Positions 1 through 9,122 of a stretch of 64,000 nucleotides of DNA are shown one piece after another. Under the pieces are notes generated by a model that saw only the letters and a program-made list of their open reading frames with translations, was not told where the DNA came from and searched no databases. The stretch is taken from the NCBI RefSeq assembly GCF_029689925.1, contig NZ_CP121445.1, forward strand, positions 6,320,501 through 6,384,500. The letters run 5' to 3'. The stretch's first letter is position 1; every line of letters begins with the position of its first letter. The translations under genes and the position numbers were made by a program. The DNA comes from Anaerocolumna sp. AGMB13025. GTDB taxonomy: Bacteria; Bacillota; Clostridia; Lachnospirales; Lachnospiraceae.

Positions 1-3000
1 TATCACTTACTTTACATTCCCTATCTTGAATAAAAACTAGAAAACTTTCAAGAATAGCCAACAGCGAGTTCTGGTTCTTTGCAGAAAAATTCAAAATATA
101 CCCTGCTCCATTGATGTTGTTGTCATGGTTATATTCAATTTTATTATTTTCCAAAATTACATGTATATTAGCTCCACCAACTCCTAAGGAAGTAACTCCG
201 ATTACCATATCTTTCTCTTCCTTTAGCATAATAGGTTCTTTATTAATATAGAACGGAGTTTCTTCAAAATTAATGTTAGCATTGACCGACTCATACATTG
301 CCTGCGGTGGAATACAGCGCTTTTCTGCTATTAAACAACCTTTTATAAAACTGGTAATACCGGAGGCTCGATCCAAATGTCCTAAATTTCCTTTTATAGA
401 ACCAACAGCACAAAACTGCTTTTTATCTGTATATTTTTCAAATGCTTCTGTTAAAGAAAGTATTTCTATTGGATCACCAATTTTAGTAGCAGTTCCATGT
501 GTTTCAACATAAACAACCCTTTCAGGGTCTATACAACCTTTTTCATATGCACCACTTATACAATCCACTTGTCCTTTTACACTTGTACTTAAATAACTTA
601 CCTTTTGTCTGCCATCATTATTGCAATTTGAAGCTATTACATTAGCATATATATGACAGCCTCTATTTTTCGCCCATTCACTTGAAGCAATTACAACTGC
701 ACCAACCCCATTGCTAAAAATTGTACCATCTGCCCTCTCATCAAAAGGATATATCTTACCGGTCGCAGAAAAGATAGACCCTTCCGTGTAGACATATCCT
801 TTTTCTTGCGGTACTTCAATATTTACACCACCAACCAAACATACATCACAACCCCCACTTTTTAATGATAAAATGGCATCATCCAGTGCATTTAAGGAAC
901 TAGAACAAAATGATTGAACCGTCCTGCTTACACCTGTTAAATTAAGCACATAAGACACCCTAGTCGCTAATGCATCTGGACTGTTATTCATGAGTATCGA
1001 ATATGTATAATCATTTTTCGCGCAATCTTTATCTAACAAGTTATTAATGTAGTATGTACTTACTCCCTGGCTGGCGAACACTCCTATTTTCACATCATCA
1101 ACATCATTTACGCAACCTGCATCCTCTAAAGCAGTCCAAGCCACCTCCATAAATTTCCTTTGTTGTGGATCCATGCGCTCTGCTTCATATTTTGATATAT
1201 GAAAGAATTCATAATCAAATCTGTCTACATTGTTAATTATACCTCGCACTTTTATTTCCTTGAGACCGTTTTTCTCCTGTACGTATTTATAATATTGTGA
1301 ATGTGTAGAATCGAATTGACTAATAGCACATTCTTTTTTCATAATTAAATCCCACAATTCATCAATACTGTCTGCTCTAGGGAATAAACCAGCCATGCCA
1401 ATTACAGCAATTCCTTCTTGTTTTGAATCCATTGCTATTCTTTTTTTCTTTTTTACATCTATCTGTAATATTTTTTCTTCGATATTATCTACCATTAGAG
1501 CAATAGTAGAGTACTTAAAAACATACTTAATTGTAAAATTATTATCAAAAGCTTTATTAAGACGACTTATTAAGCTGACTGCTAATAAGGAGTCTCCACC
1601 TGCATCAAAAAAGTTGATTTCTTCATTACAAAATACACCTAAAGTCTCTGACCAAATTGTTTCAACTTCTCTTTTTATTGCTTCCCTTGTCCATTTAATT
1701 TCCGAATTATTAGTTTTCCGTATTTCTGAGTGAGACTGGAATGTCCTAATACGTTGATTAATATCACTTTTACTGATTATTAAGAGTTTTGAATCAGAAT
1801 TAATAATCTGATCAAATATACTTGAAAATTCATCTACAGTTAATGTATTTGCATATAAACCGCGATATTTAGATTCATCTGCGTCAAAATACTCATCTTT
1901 AAACACCCTTGGTAAATAATCAAAAGCTACAGCTACTATATTATTTTTTGTACTTTCCCTGTATTGAAGTAGATAATTGAGTGCAGCATTACACCCTGAA
2001 TATATTGAATCTCCAAGTCCCCCTAACACAGAAACCGTAGAAGAAATAAAAATACAAAATGAAAATGCAAATTTTTGATTTAATTCTAATATTTTCTCAG
2101 CTACTTTCAATTTGACCGATGTATATTCTTTTATTGTTTCAAGTTCTATATTTTTTGCATAGTTTCTAGCTTTTCCAACTTTTCCAGCAGCATGAATTAT
2201 TCCATCGATTTTAATTTCCTTCTCAATAAAATATTGTTCTAGTTTATATAATTCATTTTCATCACTTAAATCATAAGAAAGGACATGAACAGATATAGAT
2301 TTTTCTTTAATTCTCTTAATTCGTTGATAAATAATTGTTGCTTTTTCATCTTGTTGTTCTTCTAATTTTTCTTCGGAATAAGTTGTACTGATTAAATAAA
2401 TATTTGCCGTGACACGTTTATATATTTCTTCTGCAAATAGCAAGCCTACATTTCCTGTCCCCCCTGTAATAACATAGTTCCCACCATCGCATAAACTTAT
2501 TTTCTTTTTTTCCTGATTACTTTGTATATAATGAGTTACAAATATATCACCTTTTTGTACCAATAGTCTTCTATATGAATTAATATCAAATAATACTTTT
2601 ATCCATTTCTCAACATTAAGTAAATCTGCTTCTTCGCAAAACATAATTTGCTTCAATTCAATTTTTTTCATTTCCATCGGTAATGAAGTAACCAGCCCAT
2701 AAACTAATCCAGCTGCAATTATGTTTTGTGTTCCATTAAATAGACCTTCTAATAGAGTTATATGTATATTGTGTTGATATGATTTTCTAATATTAATACA
2801 ATCTGACAAAATGGAATAAAAATAACTTTCTGCATTTTCACAGGTTTCAAGGCCATTTGTCAAGATAATATGAATGTCTCTATCTACATATCTTTGTGTA
2901 AATAACTCCTGAATATTCTGATTATCATAACTATCTAATAAACACTCTATACTGTGATAAGGTACACACCCTTTTTCCAATAACTTTTTTATGTGTTCTA

Positions 3001-5134
3001 CTTGTTTTTCTTTTCCAATTATCAGAATATCATTATTACCATGATTATCTGATTTTAGCAGACTATCAGATATAGAATTTAATTGCTCATTCCAAGTGTA
3101 TAATGAATTTGCAATAAGATTTGTATACCAGTGCTTTTTCTTTTCAAAATAGTAAGTTGGTGCTGAAACTGTATGCTTTTCTGATTCCTCATACATCTTC
3201 GACCAATCTAACTCCAATCCACTTTCCCACAATTCCCCTACTTCCCTTAAAAATTGAATGACCGAATATTGTGTGTAATTACGTTTTATCCAAAAATGTT
3301 CCTCTAATTTATCCCACAAACTCTCTATATCATCATCATCTGTCATTTTTTCAAATTTTGCACTCTGACAAGTGGTATCTCTACGATCCACTAACAGGCT
3401 CTCAATTGCTATTTTCCAAGCAATGTCAATCACAAGTTGCTGCCTGTTTTCATGTAAATTCTCTAATTTTCCCAATCTATCTGTACAAAAATCTAAAGCA
3501 GTCTTAAAAGGTAATAATTCACAATATAGAGACTGCCAATAATTTTGATAAGCCATATTTTGGGGGACATATAGTTGTTCGTTTGTATTTACAAGTTCAA
3601 ATATACCATTGCTATTACGCTCTAATATCAAAATTTTACGGAACTCATAATCATCTCTTTTAGTATTTAATGTATAACAATAACGTCCTATATTTTCTTT
3701 TGGCAAATGACTCAAGATATCCTTATACATATGATTAAGTGAATATTGTGACTTTGCAGAAACCTTGATAATATATGCCTGATGCTCTTTACATATTACA
3801 TCCTGCCCATCATCGTATTCTTCCAAAAAGGCACATACATTTGTTCCACCAATTCCCAGAGAATTAACCATAGCTCTAATTGGAAACTCTCTTATAATCT
3901 TTTCTACTTTGTCTGCAATATAAAATCTAGTATTTTCAAATGATACTTTATTGTTAAGTTTCTTAAAATGTACGGTTGGAACAATTGTTTTCTGATATAC
4001 ACACAAACACGCTTTAATAAAACCAATAACACCAGCGGCTACATCTAAATGCCCAATATTTGATTTTACTGATCCAATGGCACATGGGTATTTTTCATTA
4101 TCTTCTGAATTCGTTAATCCAATTGCATTCATTATACTACTCAACTCAATTGGATCACCTAAAGTTGTTCCTGTACCATGAGCTTCCACGTATGCAATTG
4201 TCTCTGATTCGATTTCTTCTAATCCCATGGCTTCTGTCATTACATCCTGCTGTCCTTCTCTACTAGGTGCTGTAAACCCTATCTTACGACTACCATCATT
4301 ATTTACAGAAGTAGCTCTAATTACGGCATATATTCTATCATTATCTAGAATCGCATCATCTAATCTCTTTAAAACTACAGTTCCAACACCACTTCCAAAT
4401 ATAGTTCCGCTACTCTCACAATCAAATGAGCGGCATTTACCATCAATAGAACGTATAAAACCATCCTGGTATTTATAACCTACTTTAAGGGGGCCTCCCA
4501 CATTAGCACCTCCAGCAATACAACAATCTGATTCATATAATAGTAATGACTGGCATGCTAGGTGGATACCAACTAAAGAAGATGAACAAGCTGTTTGTAC
4601 TGTTACACTGGGTCCAATTAAGCCAAGTTTATAAGAAACTCTTGATGATATATAATCCTTTTCATTTCCTATAAATGTTGAATAATAATTTTCATCTTCT
4701 AGAAGTTCTGGTATATCTTGTACAGCATTTAGTAAATATTTGTTAAATCCTGCACTTCCAAAGACACCTGTTCTTCCTTTCATTTTATTTGGGATATATC
4801 CTGCATTTTCAAGTGCTCTCCAGCAGCTTTCAAGAAATAACCTCTGTTGAGGATCAATAATATTAGCCTCTTTTTCCGAATATCCAAAAAATGCTGCATC
4901 AAAACAATTATAATCATCACACTCGGAACTTCTTTTTACATAATTTTCATCATTAAGCAGATTATGGTCAACCCCAGCAGATAATAGTTCCATATCAGAT
5001 AAATCATGAATCCCTTCCTTACCTTCCAAAAGATTATTCCAAAATTCATCAATAGAATTACTTCCGGGAATTCTTACATCCATACCTATTACTGCTATTT
5101 CCCTTCCATTTTTCAATTTCTTATTAGACCTCAC
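1..5134 (-). CDS. Trans-AT polyketide synthase, KS-KR-ACP-KS, partial (C-terminus outside window)
   Basis: This is one uninterrupted minus-strand frame of about 1711 codons that leaves the window at base 1. The likely start is GTG at 5134, overlapping the upstream gene's stop; TTG at 5116 is an alternative. Domains in order: ketosynthase 1 (about residues 8-430; active Cys183 in TVQTACSSSL, then EAHGTGT and NIGH), a long linker, ketoreductase (about 880-1120; GGTGNVG and a Ser...Tyr..Asn catalytic set), carrier protein (GGDSL near residue 1176), and ketosynthase 2 (from about 1235; SFCSSSL, ETHGTAT, NLGH). There is no acyltransferase domain after KS1, which is the hallmark of trans-AT PKS; the free AT at 8180-9115 probably serves it. 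The KR should give a beta-hydroxyl. Both KS domains keep Cys-His-His. Module count beyond the left edge is unknown. Confidence 0.93.
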   Translation of the reverse strand, partial: MRSNKKLKNGREIAVIGMDVRIPGSNSIDEFWNNLLEGKEGIHDLSDMELLSAGVDHNLLNDENYVKRSSECDDYNCFDAAFFGYSEKEANIIDPQQRLFLESCWRALENAGYIPNKMKGRTGVFGSAGFNKYLLNAVQDIPELLEDENYYSTFIGNEKDYISSRVSYKLGLIGPSVTVQTACSSSLVGIHLACQSLLLYESDCCIAGGANVGGPLKVGYKYQDGFIRSIDGKCRSFDCESSGTIFGSGVGTVVLKRLDDAILDNDRIYAVIRATSVNNDGSRKIGFTAPSREGQQDVMTEAMGLEEIESETIAYVEAHGTGTTLGDPIELSSIMNAIGLTNSEDNEKYPCAIGSVKSNIGHLDVAAGVIGFIKACLCVYQKTIVPTVHFKKLNNKVSFENTRFYIADKVEKIIREFPIRAMVNSLGIGGTNVCAFLEEYDDGQDVICKEHQAYIIKVSAKSQYSLNHMYKDILSHLPKENIGRYCYTLNTKRDDYEFRKILILERNSNGIFELVNTNEQLYVPQNMAYQNYWQSLYCELLPFKTALDFCTDRLGKLENLHENRQQLVIDIAWKIAIESLLVDRRDTTCQSAKFEKMTDDDDIESLWDKLEEHFWIKRNYTQYSVIQFLREVGELWESGLELDWSKMYEESEKHTVSAPTYYFEKKKHWYTNLIANSLYTWNEQLNSISDSLLKSDNHGNNDILIIGKEKQVEHIKKLLEKGCVPYHSIECLLDSYDNQNIQELFTQRYVDRDIHIILTNGLETCENAESYFYSILSDCINIRKSYQHNIHITLLEGLFNGTQNIIAAGLVYGLVTSLPMEMKKIELKQIMFCEEADLLNVEKWIKVLFDINSYRRLLVQKGDIFVTHYIQSNQEKKKISLCDGGNYVITGGTGNVGLLFAEEIYKRVTANIYLISTTYSEEKLEEQQDEKATIIYQRIKRIKEKSISVHVLSYDLSDENELYKLEQYFIEKEIKIDGIIHAAGKVGKARNYAKNIELETIKEYTSVKLKVAEKILELNQKFAFSFCIFISSTVSVLGGLGDSIYSGCNAALNYLLQYRESTKNNIVAVAFDYLPRVFKDEYFDADESKYRGLYANTLTVDEFSSIFDQIINSDSKLLIISKSDINQRIRTFQSHSEIRKTNNSEIKWTREAIKREVETIWSETLGVFCNEEINFFDAGGDSLLAVSLISRLNKAFDNNFTIKYVFKYSTIALMVDNIEEKILQIDVKKKKRIAMDSKQEGIAVIGMAGLFPRADSIDELWDLIMKKECAISQFDSTHSQYYKYVQEKNGLKEIKVRGIINNVDRFDYEFFHISKYEAERMDPQQRKFMEVAWTALEDAGCVNDVDDVKIGVFASQGVSTYYINNLLDKDCAKNDYTYSILMNNSPDALATRVSYVLNLTGVSRTVQSFCSSSLNALDDAILSLKSGGCDVCLVGGVNIEVPQEKGYVYTEGSIFSATGKIYPFDERADGTIFSNGVGAVVIASSEWAKNRGCHIYANVIASNCNNDGRQKVSYLSTSVKGQVDCISGAYEKGCIDPERVVYVETHGTATKIGDPIEILSLTEAFEKYTDKKQFCAVGSIKGNLGHLDRASGITSFIKGCLIAEKRCIPPQAMYESVNANINFEETPFYINKEPIMLKEEKDMVIGVTSLGVGGANIHVILENNKIEYNHDNNINGAGYILNFSAKNQNSLLAILESFLVFIQDRECKVSD

Positions 5135-6152
5135 TTTCCCTATAGAAACTAAGTAATTCCAACTCATAACTTAACCGTTCAAGTTTAGTGATAAGTGGCT
5201 TTTCTATTTCACAAATTTTTTTTAAATTATTTTCGAATCCCTTATGATTAATCTTTATTTCCTTTATTCCCATTGAAAAAGAAAACCACATTCTATATAA
5301 CTGTGTAAAATCTTTTCTAATTTCGTTAAGAACATGCAGCTTATATTCAGGATAATCTTTTTCAAACTCCTCTATAAATTTCATGCAATTCATTGAGTCA
5401 CACATAAATGCCCAAGAGCCTGGAATTATAAGTGCTTCTGCTTCTTTTTCAATATTTATTACATTTACAAGATCTTCTATAAATACGTTTAAGCAAGTAA
5501 GGCCAAATTTATCCTGATCTTTTAAATTATATAAGCTTCTATTTATATCTTCTATGAAATTTTGTATATTCACTTTTTCTTCCAATTTATCTTTTTTAAT
5601 TGATAAAATATGTATTGGGCGATTCCTATTTAAAACTACATCATCAAAATATTCTTTGAATTCATCGAAATAAATACTAGAAAAACCTAAGATTGCATCT
5701 GATACTTGAAAACATTTTCTCTCCCAATCTACTTCATAAACAATCATTACATGCTGCTCATGCAGTTTTTTGTAGTAATCATGATTTCTCATATAATAAA
5801 AATCAATTTCTACTATGACAGGCTCATGTTGCATGTTTAGCTGAGTTAAATCATTGGTTAATTTAAAAAAATCATAATAGTCTGCAGTATAATGTGTAAT
5901 TCCATAATAATTATAAAAACGTTTACAGAATTCTTCCTTTGAAATTGGCACTTCTCTTGAGAACCAAACATTAAGCCCACCTATTTGAGGCAAGTACAAT
6001 ACTTCAGCTCCTTTTTGATAAATATAAGAGTGATGGAAAAACAGTTTATTTACATTATCTACATCATATTTATACTTCGCTATTGCACATGTTGCTCCCA
6101 TTAGGCAATTTGGAGAAAACCCCTCAATTTTCAAATCATTTATATCAAACAT
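5124..6152 (-). CDS. BtrH-like acyltransferase / C39-like fold protein
   Basis: About 342 residues from the ATG at 6152, which has AGAGG six bases upstream; an ATG at 6158 sits too close to that site. The N-terminus (GFSPNCLMGATCAIAKYKY, Cys at about 16-22) and the later HVMIVYEVD...FQVSDAILG segment resemble the BtrH_N family. In butirosin synthesis BtrH moves an acyl chain from a carrier protein to an amine. Here, between a carrier-aminotransferase gene and the PKS, it could release or transfer the product from a carrier protein. That role is inferred from context. The gene overlaps the PKS start by about 11 bases, so the two are probably translated together. Two related but more diverged proteins lie at 22046-24289. 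Confidence 0.7.
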   Translation of the reverse strand: MFDINDLKIEGFSPNCLMGATCAIAKYKYDVDNVNKLFFHHSYIYQKGAEVLYLPQIGGLNVWFSREVPISKEEFCKRFYNYYGITHYTADYYDFFKLTNDLTQLNMQHEPVIVEIDFYYMRNHDYYKKLHEQHVMIVYEVDWERKCFQVSDAILGFSSIYFDEFKEYFDDVVLNRNRPIHILSIKKDKLEEKVNIQNFIEDINRSLYNLKDQDKFGLTCLNVFIEDLVNVINIEKEAEALIIPGSWAFMCDSMNCMKFIEEFEKDYPEYKLHVLNEIRKDFTQLYRMWFSFSMGIKEIKINHKGFENNLKKICEIEKPLITKLERLSYELELLSFYRESEV

Positions 6153-6168
6153 ATGCATCCTCTTCTAT

Positions 6169-8163
6169 TTACTCATAATATGTTTCATCAGGAACACCTT
6201 CTCGAAATATGAGCTGCTTTTCATTCTTCTCATAAAAGCCACCTGAAATCATTCTTTCGACTGTCCTCCTAACTGCATTTATAATTTCATCAATATCATC
6301 ATATGTATGGGCACTGGAAATAAAACAGGTTCTCCCTTCCCATGTATATACATTCTCATCTAGTAATGTGTAATAGAAAATATCCATGACTAAACTATTT
6401 TTTGAAGTTGTTTTGAACGTAAATAGGGACGAGAAATTACCTACTCGGATTGGTACATTATTAAGTTCAAAAATATCATTTAATTTATCCCTTAAATAAT
6501 CTGTCTTTTGATTATTAGATTCAATCATTTCTTGTCCATGTTCCTTGTAATATTTCAAAATTTCATAAATTGCTGCCATCGAAAATGGATGTTTAAAGAA
6601 TGTTCCTGCAAAGAATGTTCTTTCTATAACCGGGTAGGATTTATCTCCAAATCTCCACGGCCCTCCATCTACTACATTCATGACTTTTTCCTTTCCAGCA
6701 ACTACTCCAACTGGCATTCCGTTCGCAATTGCCTTTCCATAGGTCGCAATATCCGGTTCTATATTAAATAATGCTTTTGCCCCACCAACATTGCACCTAA
6801 AACCAGTAATAATTTCATCAAAAATTAACAAAATCTGATTTTCTTCCGTCACTCTCCTTAATTCATGTAAAAACTCTATTGGATGGCATTCTGGGAATCT
6901 ACTTTGAACTGGTTCAACTAAAACTGCAGCAATTCCTTCCTGTTTTAACATTCTTTTTATATCTTCCATATCATTATATTTAAAAATCAGAATTTCATTT
7001 GAAGCATTCAAATCAATACCCGGTGCTATCGGAGAATTCACATCTTCAATTCTAAATTTTGAAACTAAAGTTGCATCATTGTGTCCATGATATGCATTTG
7101 TAAAAATTGCAATTTTATTTTTTCCCGTATATGCTCTTGCTATTTTCATTGCAGTCATAACTGCCTCTGTACCTGTTACAGTAAATGTTACTCGATCAAA
7201 ACCTGTTAATAGGCAAATTAGTTCTGCAATTTCACCTACATGTCTTTGTCTAGCCCCAAGTTGCATTCCATAATCTACTTCAGCTTTTATAGCATCTAAG
7301 ACAAAATTAGGTGAATGACCTAAAATTAGTGTCCCATAACCCATTGCAATATCAATAAACTTATTACCATTTAAGTCATATAGGTAAGCTCCTTTACCAT
7401 GATCAATCGTAATCTGATAATGAAGTTCCTTTAGTAACATTTTAAACCCTGCAATCTCATCTAAGTCAGCTAGACAGCCTCTATATTGCTGTGCTATATC
7501 TTTTGAAGTTGATGTCTTCGTACTCAATCTATTAATTAAATCGTCTACGAACTGCTTTTGCTCCAATGTTAGTGAATCAATTTGTATTGCATTCCCCTCA
7601 TAGCTGTTTGTAATCTTCATTTCCGATTTCATTTTCAATACTTTCTTCTCTGTTTTTGCTGTATTTGGGGTTTGTCTGTTATCATCTGATGTTAATTTAT
7701 TATTAACATTTATTCCGCCTAATAGATCAATTTGTTTTGCAAACATTTCTTGCATAATTTTATTTTGCTTATTAATAACATCAATTATATTTGAACTGCA
7801 ATAATCATCTTTGCTGACGAACGTTTCCTTTGAATCTGCTACTTTTTCTTTGTATTCTAAAACAACTTCTGGCTCTGTATTATTTATGGCACAGGCCTCT
7901 AAAGTTGTGCTTGTTATGAGACTTGCATCCCTATATTCCTGAATGTAAGAACATAAGGATTCAATACTATTATATGTAAATGCAAGATCAGTTAACTTTA
8001 ATGAAACATTAAAATGTTCGTTCAATTTATCAACAAAAGCGACCATCAGAACCGAATCAATACCCAAATCAAATATACTAGTATCTGCTTTAATTTTTTC
8101 TTCGTTTATTCCAATAAATTCTGATAAATACTTTTTTAATCTCTTAAATATTGCACTATCCAA
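6169..8163 (-). CDS. Acyl carrier protein fused to class III (GSA-type) aminotransferase
   Basis: The start is TTG at 8163, four bases after GGAGGAGA. Residues 1-80 form a carrier protein with the phosphopantetheine Ser37 in DLGIDSVLM. A low-complexity linker (about 85-225) follows. Residues about 230-650 are a class III PLP aminotransferase like glutamate-1-semialdehyde aminomutase, with ATYGKAIANGMP holding the PLP lysine (near residue 476), IFDEIITGFR and AYHGHNDATL. Domains of this type act within PKS/NRPS lines (for example the mycosubtilin/iturin AMT domain), where they turn a carrier-bound beta-keto group into an amine. The likely role is therefore amination of the growing chain. It lies 16 bp after the AT gene and 10 bp before the BtrH-like gene, inside the operon. 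Confidence 0.9.
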   Translation of the reverse strand: MDSAIFKRLKKYLSEFIGINEEKIKADTSIFDLGIDSVLMVAFVDKLNEHFNVSLKLTDLAFTYNSIESLCSYIQEYRDASLITSTTLEACAINNTEPEVVLEYKEKVADSKETFVSKDDYCSSNIIDVINKQNKIMQEMFAKQIDLLGGINVNNKLTSDDNRQTPNTAKTEKKVLKMKSEMKITNSYEGNAIQIDSLTLEQKQFVDDLINRLSTKTSTSKDIAQQYRGCLADLDEIAGFKMLLKELHYQITIDHGKGAYLYDLNGNKFIDIAMGYGTLILGHSPNFVLDAIKAEVDYGMQLGARQRHVGEIAELICLLTGFDRVTFTVTGTEAVMTAMKIARAYTGKNKIAIFTNAYHGHNDATLVSKFRIEDVNSPIAPGIDLNASNEILIFKYNDMEDIKRMLKQEGIAAVLVEPVQSRFPECHPIEFLHELRRVTEENQILLIFDEIITGFRCNVGGAKALFNIEPDIATYGKAIANGMPVGVVAGKEKVMNVVDGGPWRFGDKSYPVIERTFFAGTFFKHPFSMAAIYEILKYYKEHGQEMIESNNQKTDYLRDKLNDIFELNNVPIRVGNFSSLFTFKTTSKNSLVMDIFYYTLLDENVYTWEGRTCFISSAHTYDDIDEIINAVRRTVERMISGGFYEKNEKQLIFREGVPDETYYE

Positions 8164-8179
8164 TTATTCTCCTCCACCA

Positions 8180-9115
8180 TTAACTATTGAGTATCTCAAT
8201 AGCATTTTCTAAAGACTGCATATCTTCGATATTAACAATTCGAATACCCTTTTTAGAAGAAGATATATCCTTAATAAATCTAGATAACACTCTTCCTGGC
8301 CCTATCTCAATAAACGTATCCATTCCTAAATCCAACATGGTTTTAACCGATTTACTCCACCTAACAGGTTCTATCATTTGCCTCATCATAAGTGCTTTAA
8401 GATCATCCTTTTTATTCCACACCTCTCCTGTATTGTTTAAAACAATTGGACATTGTGGAATATCAAATTTTACTTTCTTTAAACTTTCTTCAAATTCAAC
8501 CATTGCATCTTGCATAAATGGAGAATGAAAAGCTCCATTGACTGCAATCTCTGCTGTTTTAAAAGTACCATAATTCTCAATTATATTAAAAACCCTTCTT
8601 ATTTCGCTCCTTTTCCCCGAAATACTTATCTGTGTATCTGAGTTGTAATTCGAAATATAGACGCCTTCAGTTTCATTACATAACTTAACCACTTCATCAA
8701 TATCGTTTCCGGTTATAACTCCCATCCCTAAATCTTCTGTTTTTGAGGCTCGCTCCATAGCAACTGCCCTTTGATTTACTAAAAATGATCCTGATACAAA
8801 ATCAATTACACCAGCTGCATATAATGCCGTATATTCACCTAATGAATACCCTGCTACACAGTCAGGATAGATATTATACTTCTTTAAAATCCGGTGTATC
8901 GCTACTGACGTTGTAAATATTGCTGGTTGTGTGTTATAAGTTTGCATCAAATCCTGTTGACTTCCTCTAAAGCAAATTTCCGAGATTTTTTTGCCTAATA
9001 TCTCGTCTTCAAATTGATATATCTGTTCAACTTCATAGTACCTACTAAATAATTCTATTCCCATTCCAGTATACTGAGCTCCTTGACCAGGAAAAACAAA
9101 TACACACCTACTCAT
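8180..9115 (-). CDS. Free-standing malonyl-CoA:ACP acyltransferase (trans-AT)
   Basis: A 311-residue FabD-family protein. PGQGAQYTGMG is at the N-terminus, the nucleophile is Ser91 in GYSLGEY (usual GHSxG with Tyr for His), Arg116 follows in NQRAVAM, and His197 is in NGAFHSPFM. These match the Ser/Arg/His set of FabD in position and spacing. The length is normal for a single AT. Because the neighbouring PKS has no AT domain, this enzyme most likely loads malonyl units in trans onto the PKS carrier proteins and perhaps onto the free carriers at 17660-18441. A second role in primary fatty-acid synthesis cannot be excluded, but its place inside the operon (gaps of 7 and 16 bp) argues for the cluster. 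Confidence 0.92.
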   Translation of the reverse strand: MSRCVFVFPGQGAQYTGMGIELFSRYYEVEQIYQFEDEILGKKISEICFRGSQQDLMQTYNTQPAIFTTSVAIHRILKKYNIYPDCVAGYSLGEYTALYAAGVIDFVSGSFLVNQRAVAMERASKTEDLGMGVITGNDIDEVVKLCNETEGVYISNYNSDTQISISGKRSEIRRVFNIIENYGTFKTAEIAVNGAFHSPFMQDAMVEFEESLKKVKFDIPQCPIVLNNTGEVWNKKDDLKALMMRQMIEPVRWSKSVKTMLDLGMDTFIEIGPGRVLSRFIKDISSSKKGIRIVNIEDMQSLENAIEILNS

Positions 9116-9122
9116 TTTCTTA

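Noticed and set aside
1..5120. Several plus-strand open frames of 60-112 residues across this region
   Set aside because: All lie opposite the continuous PKS frame with its conserved KS, KR and ACP motifs; they have no motifs or ribosome sites.
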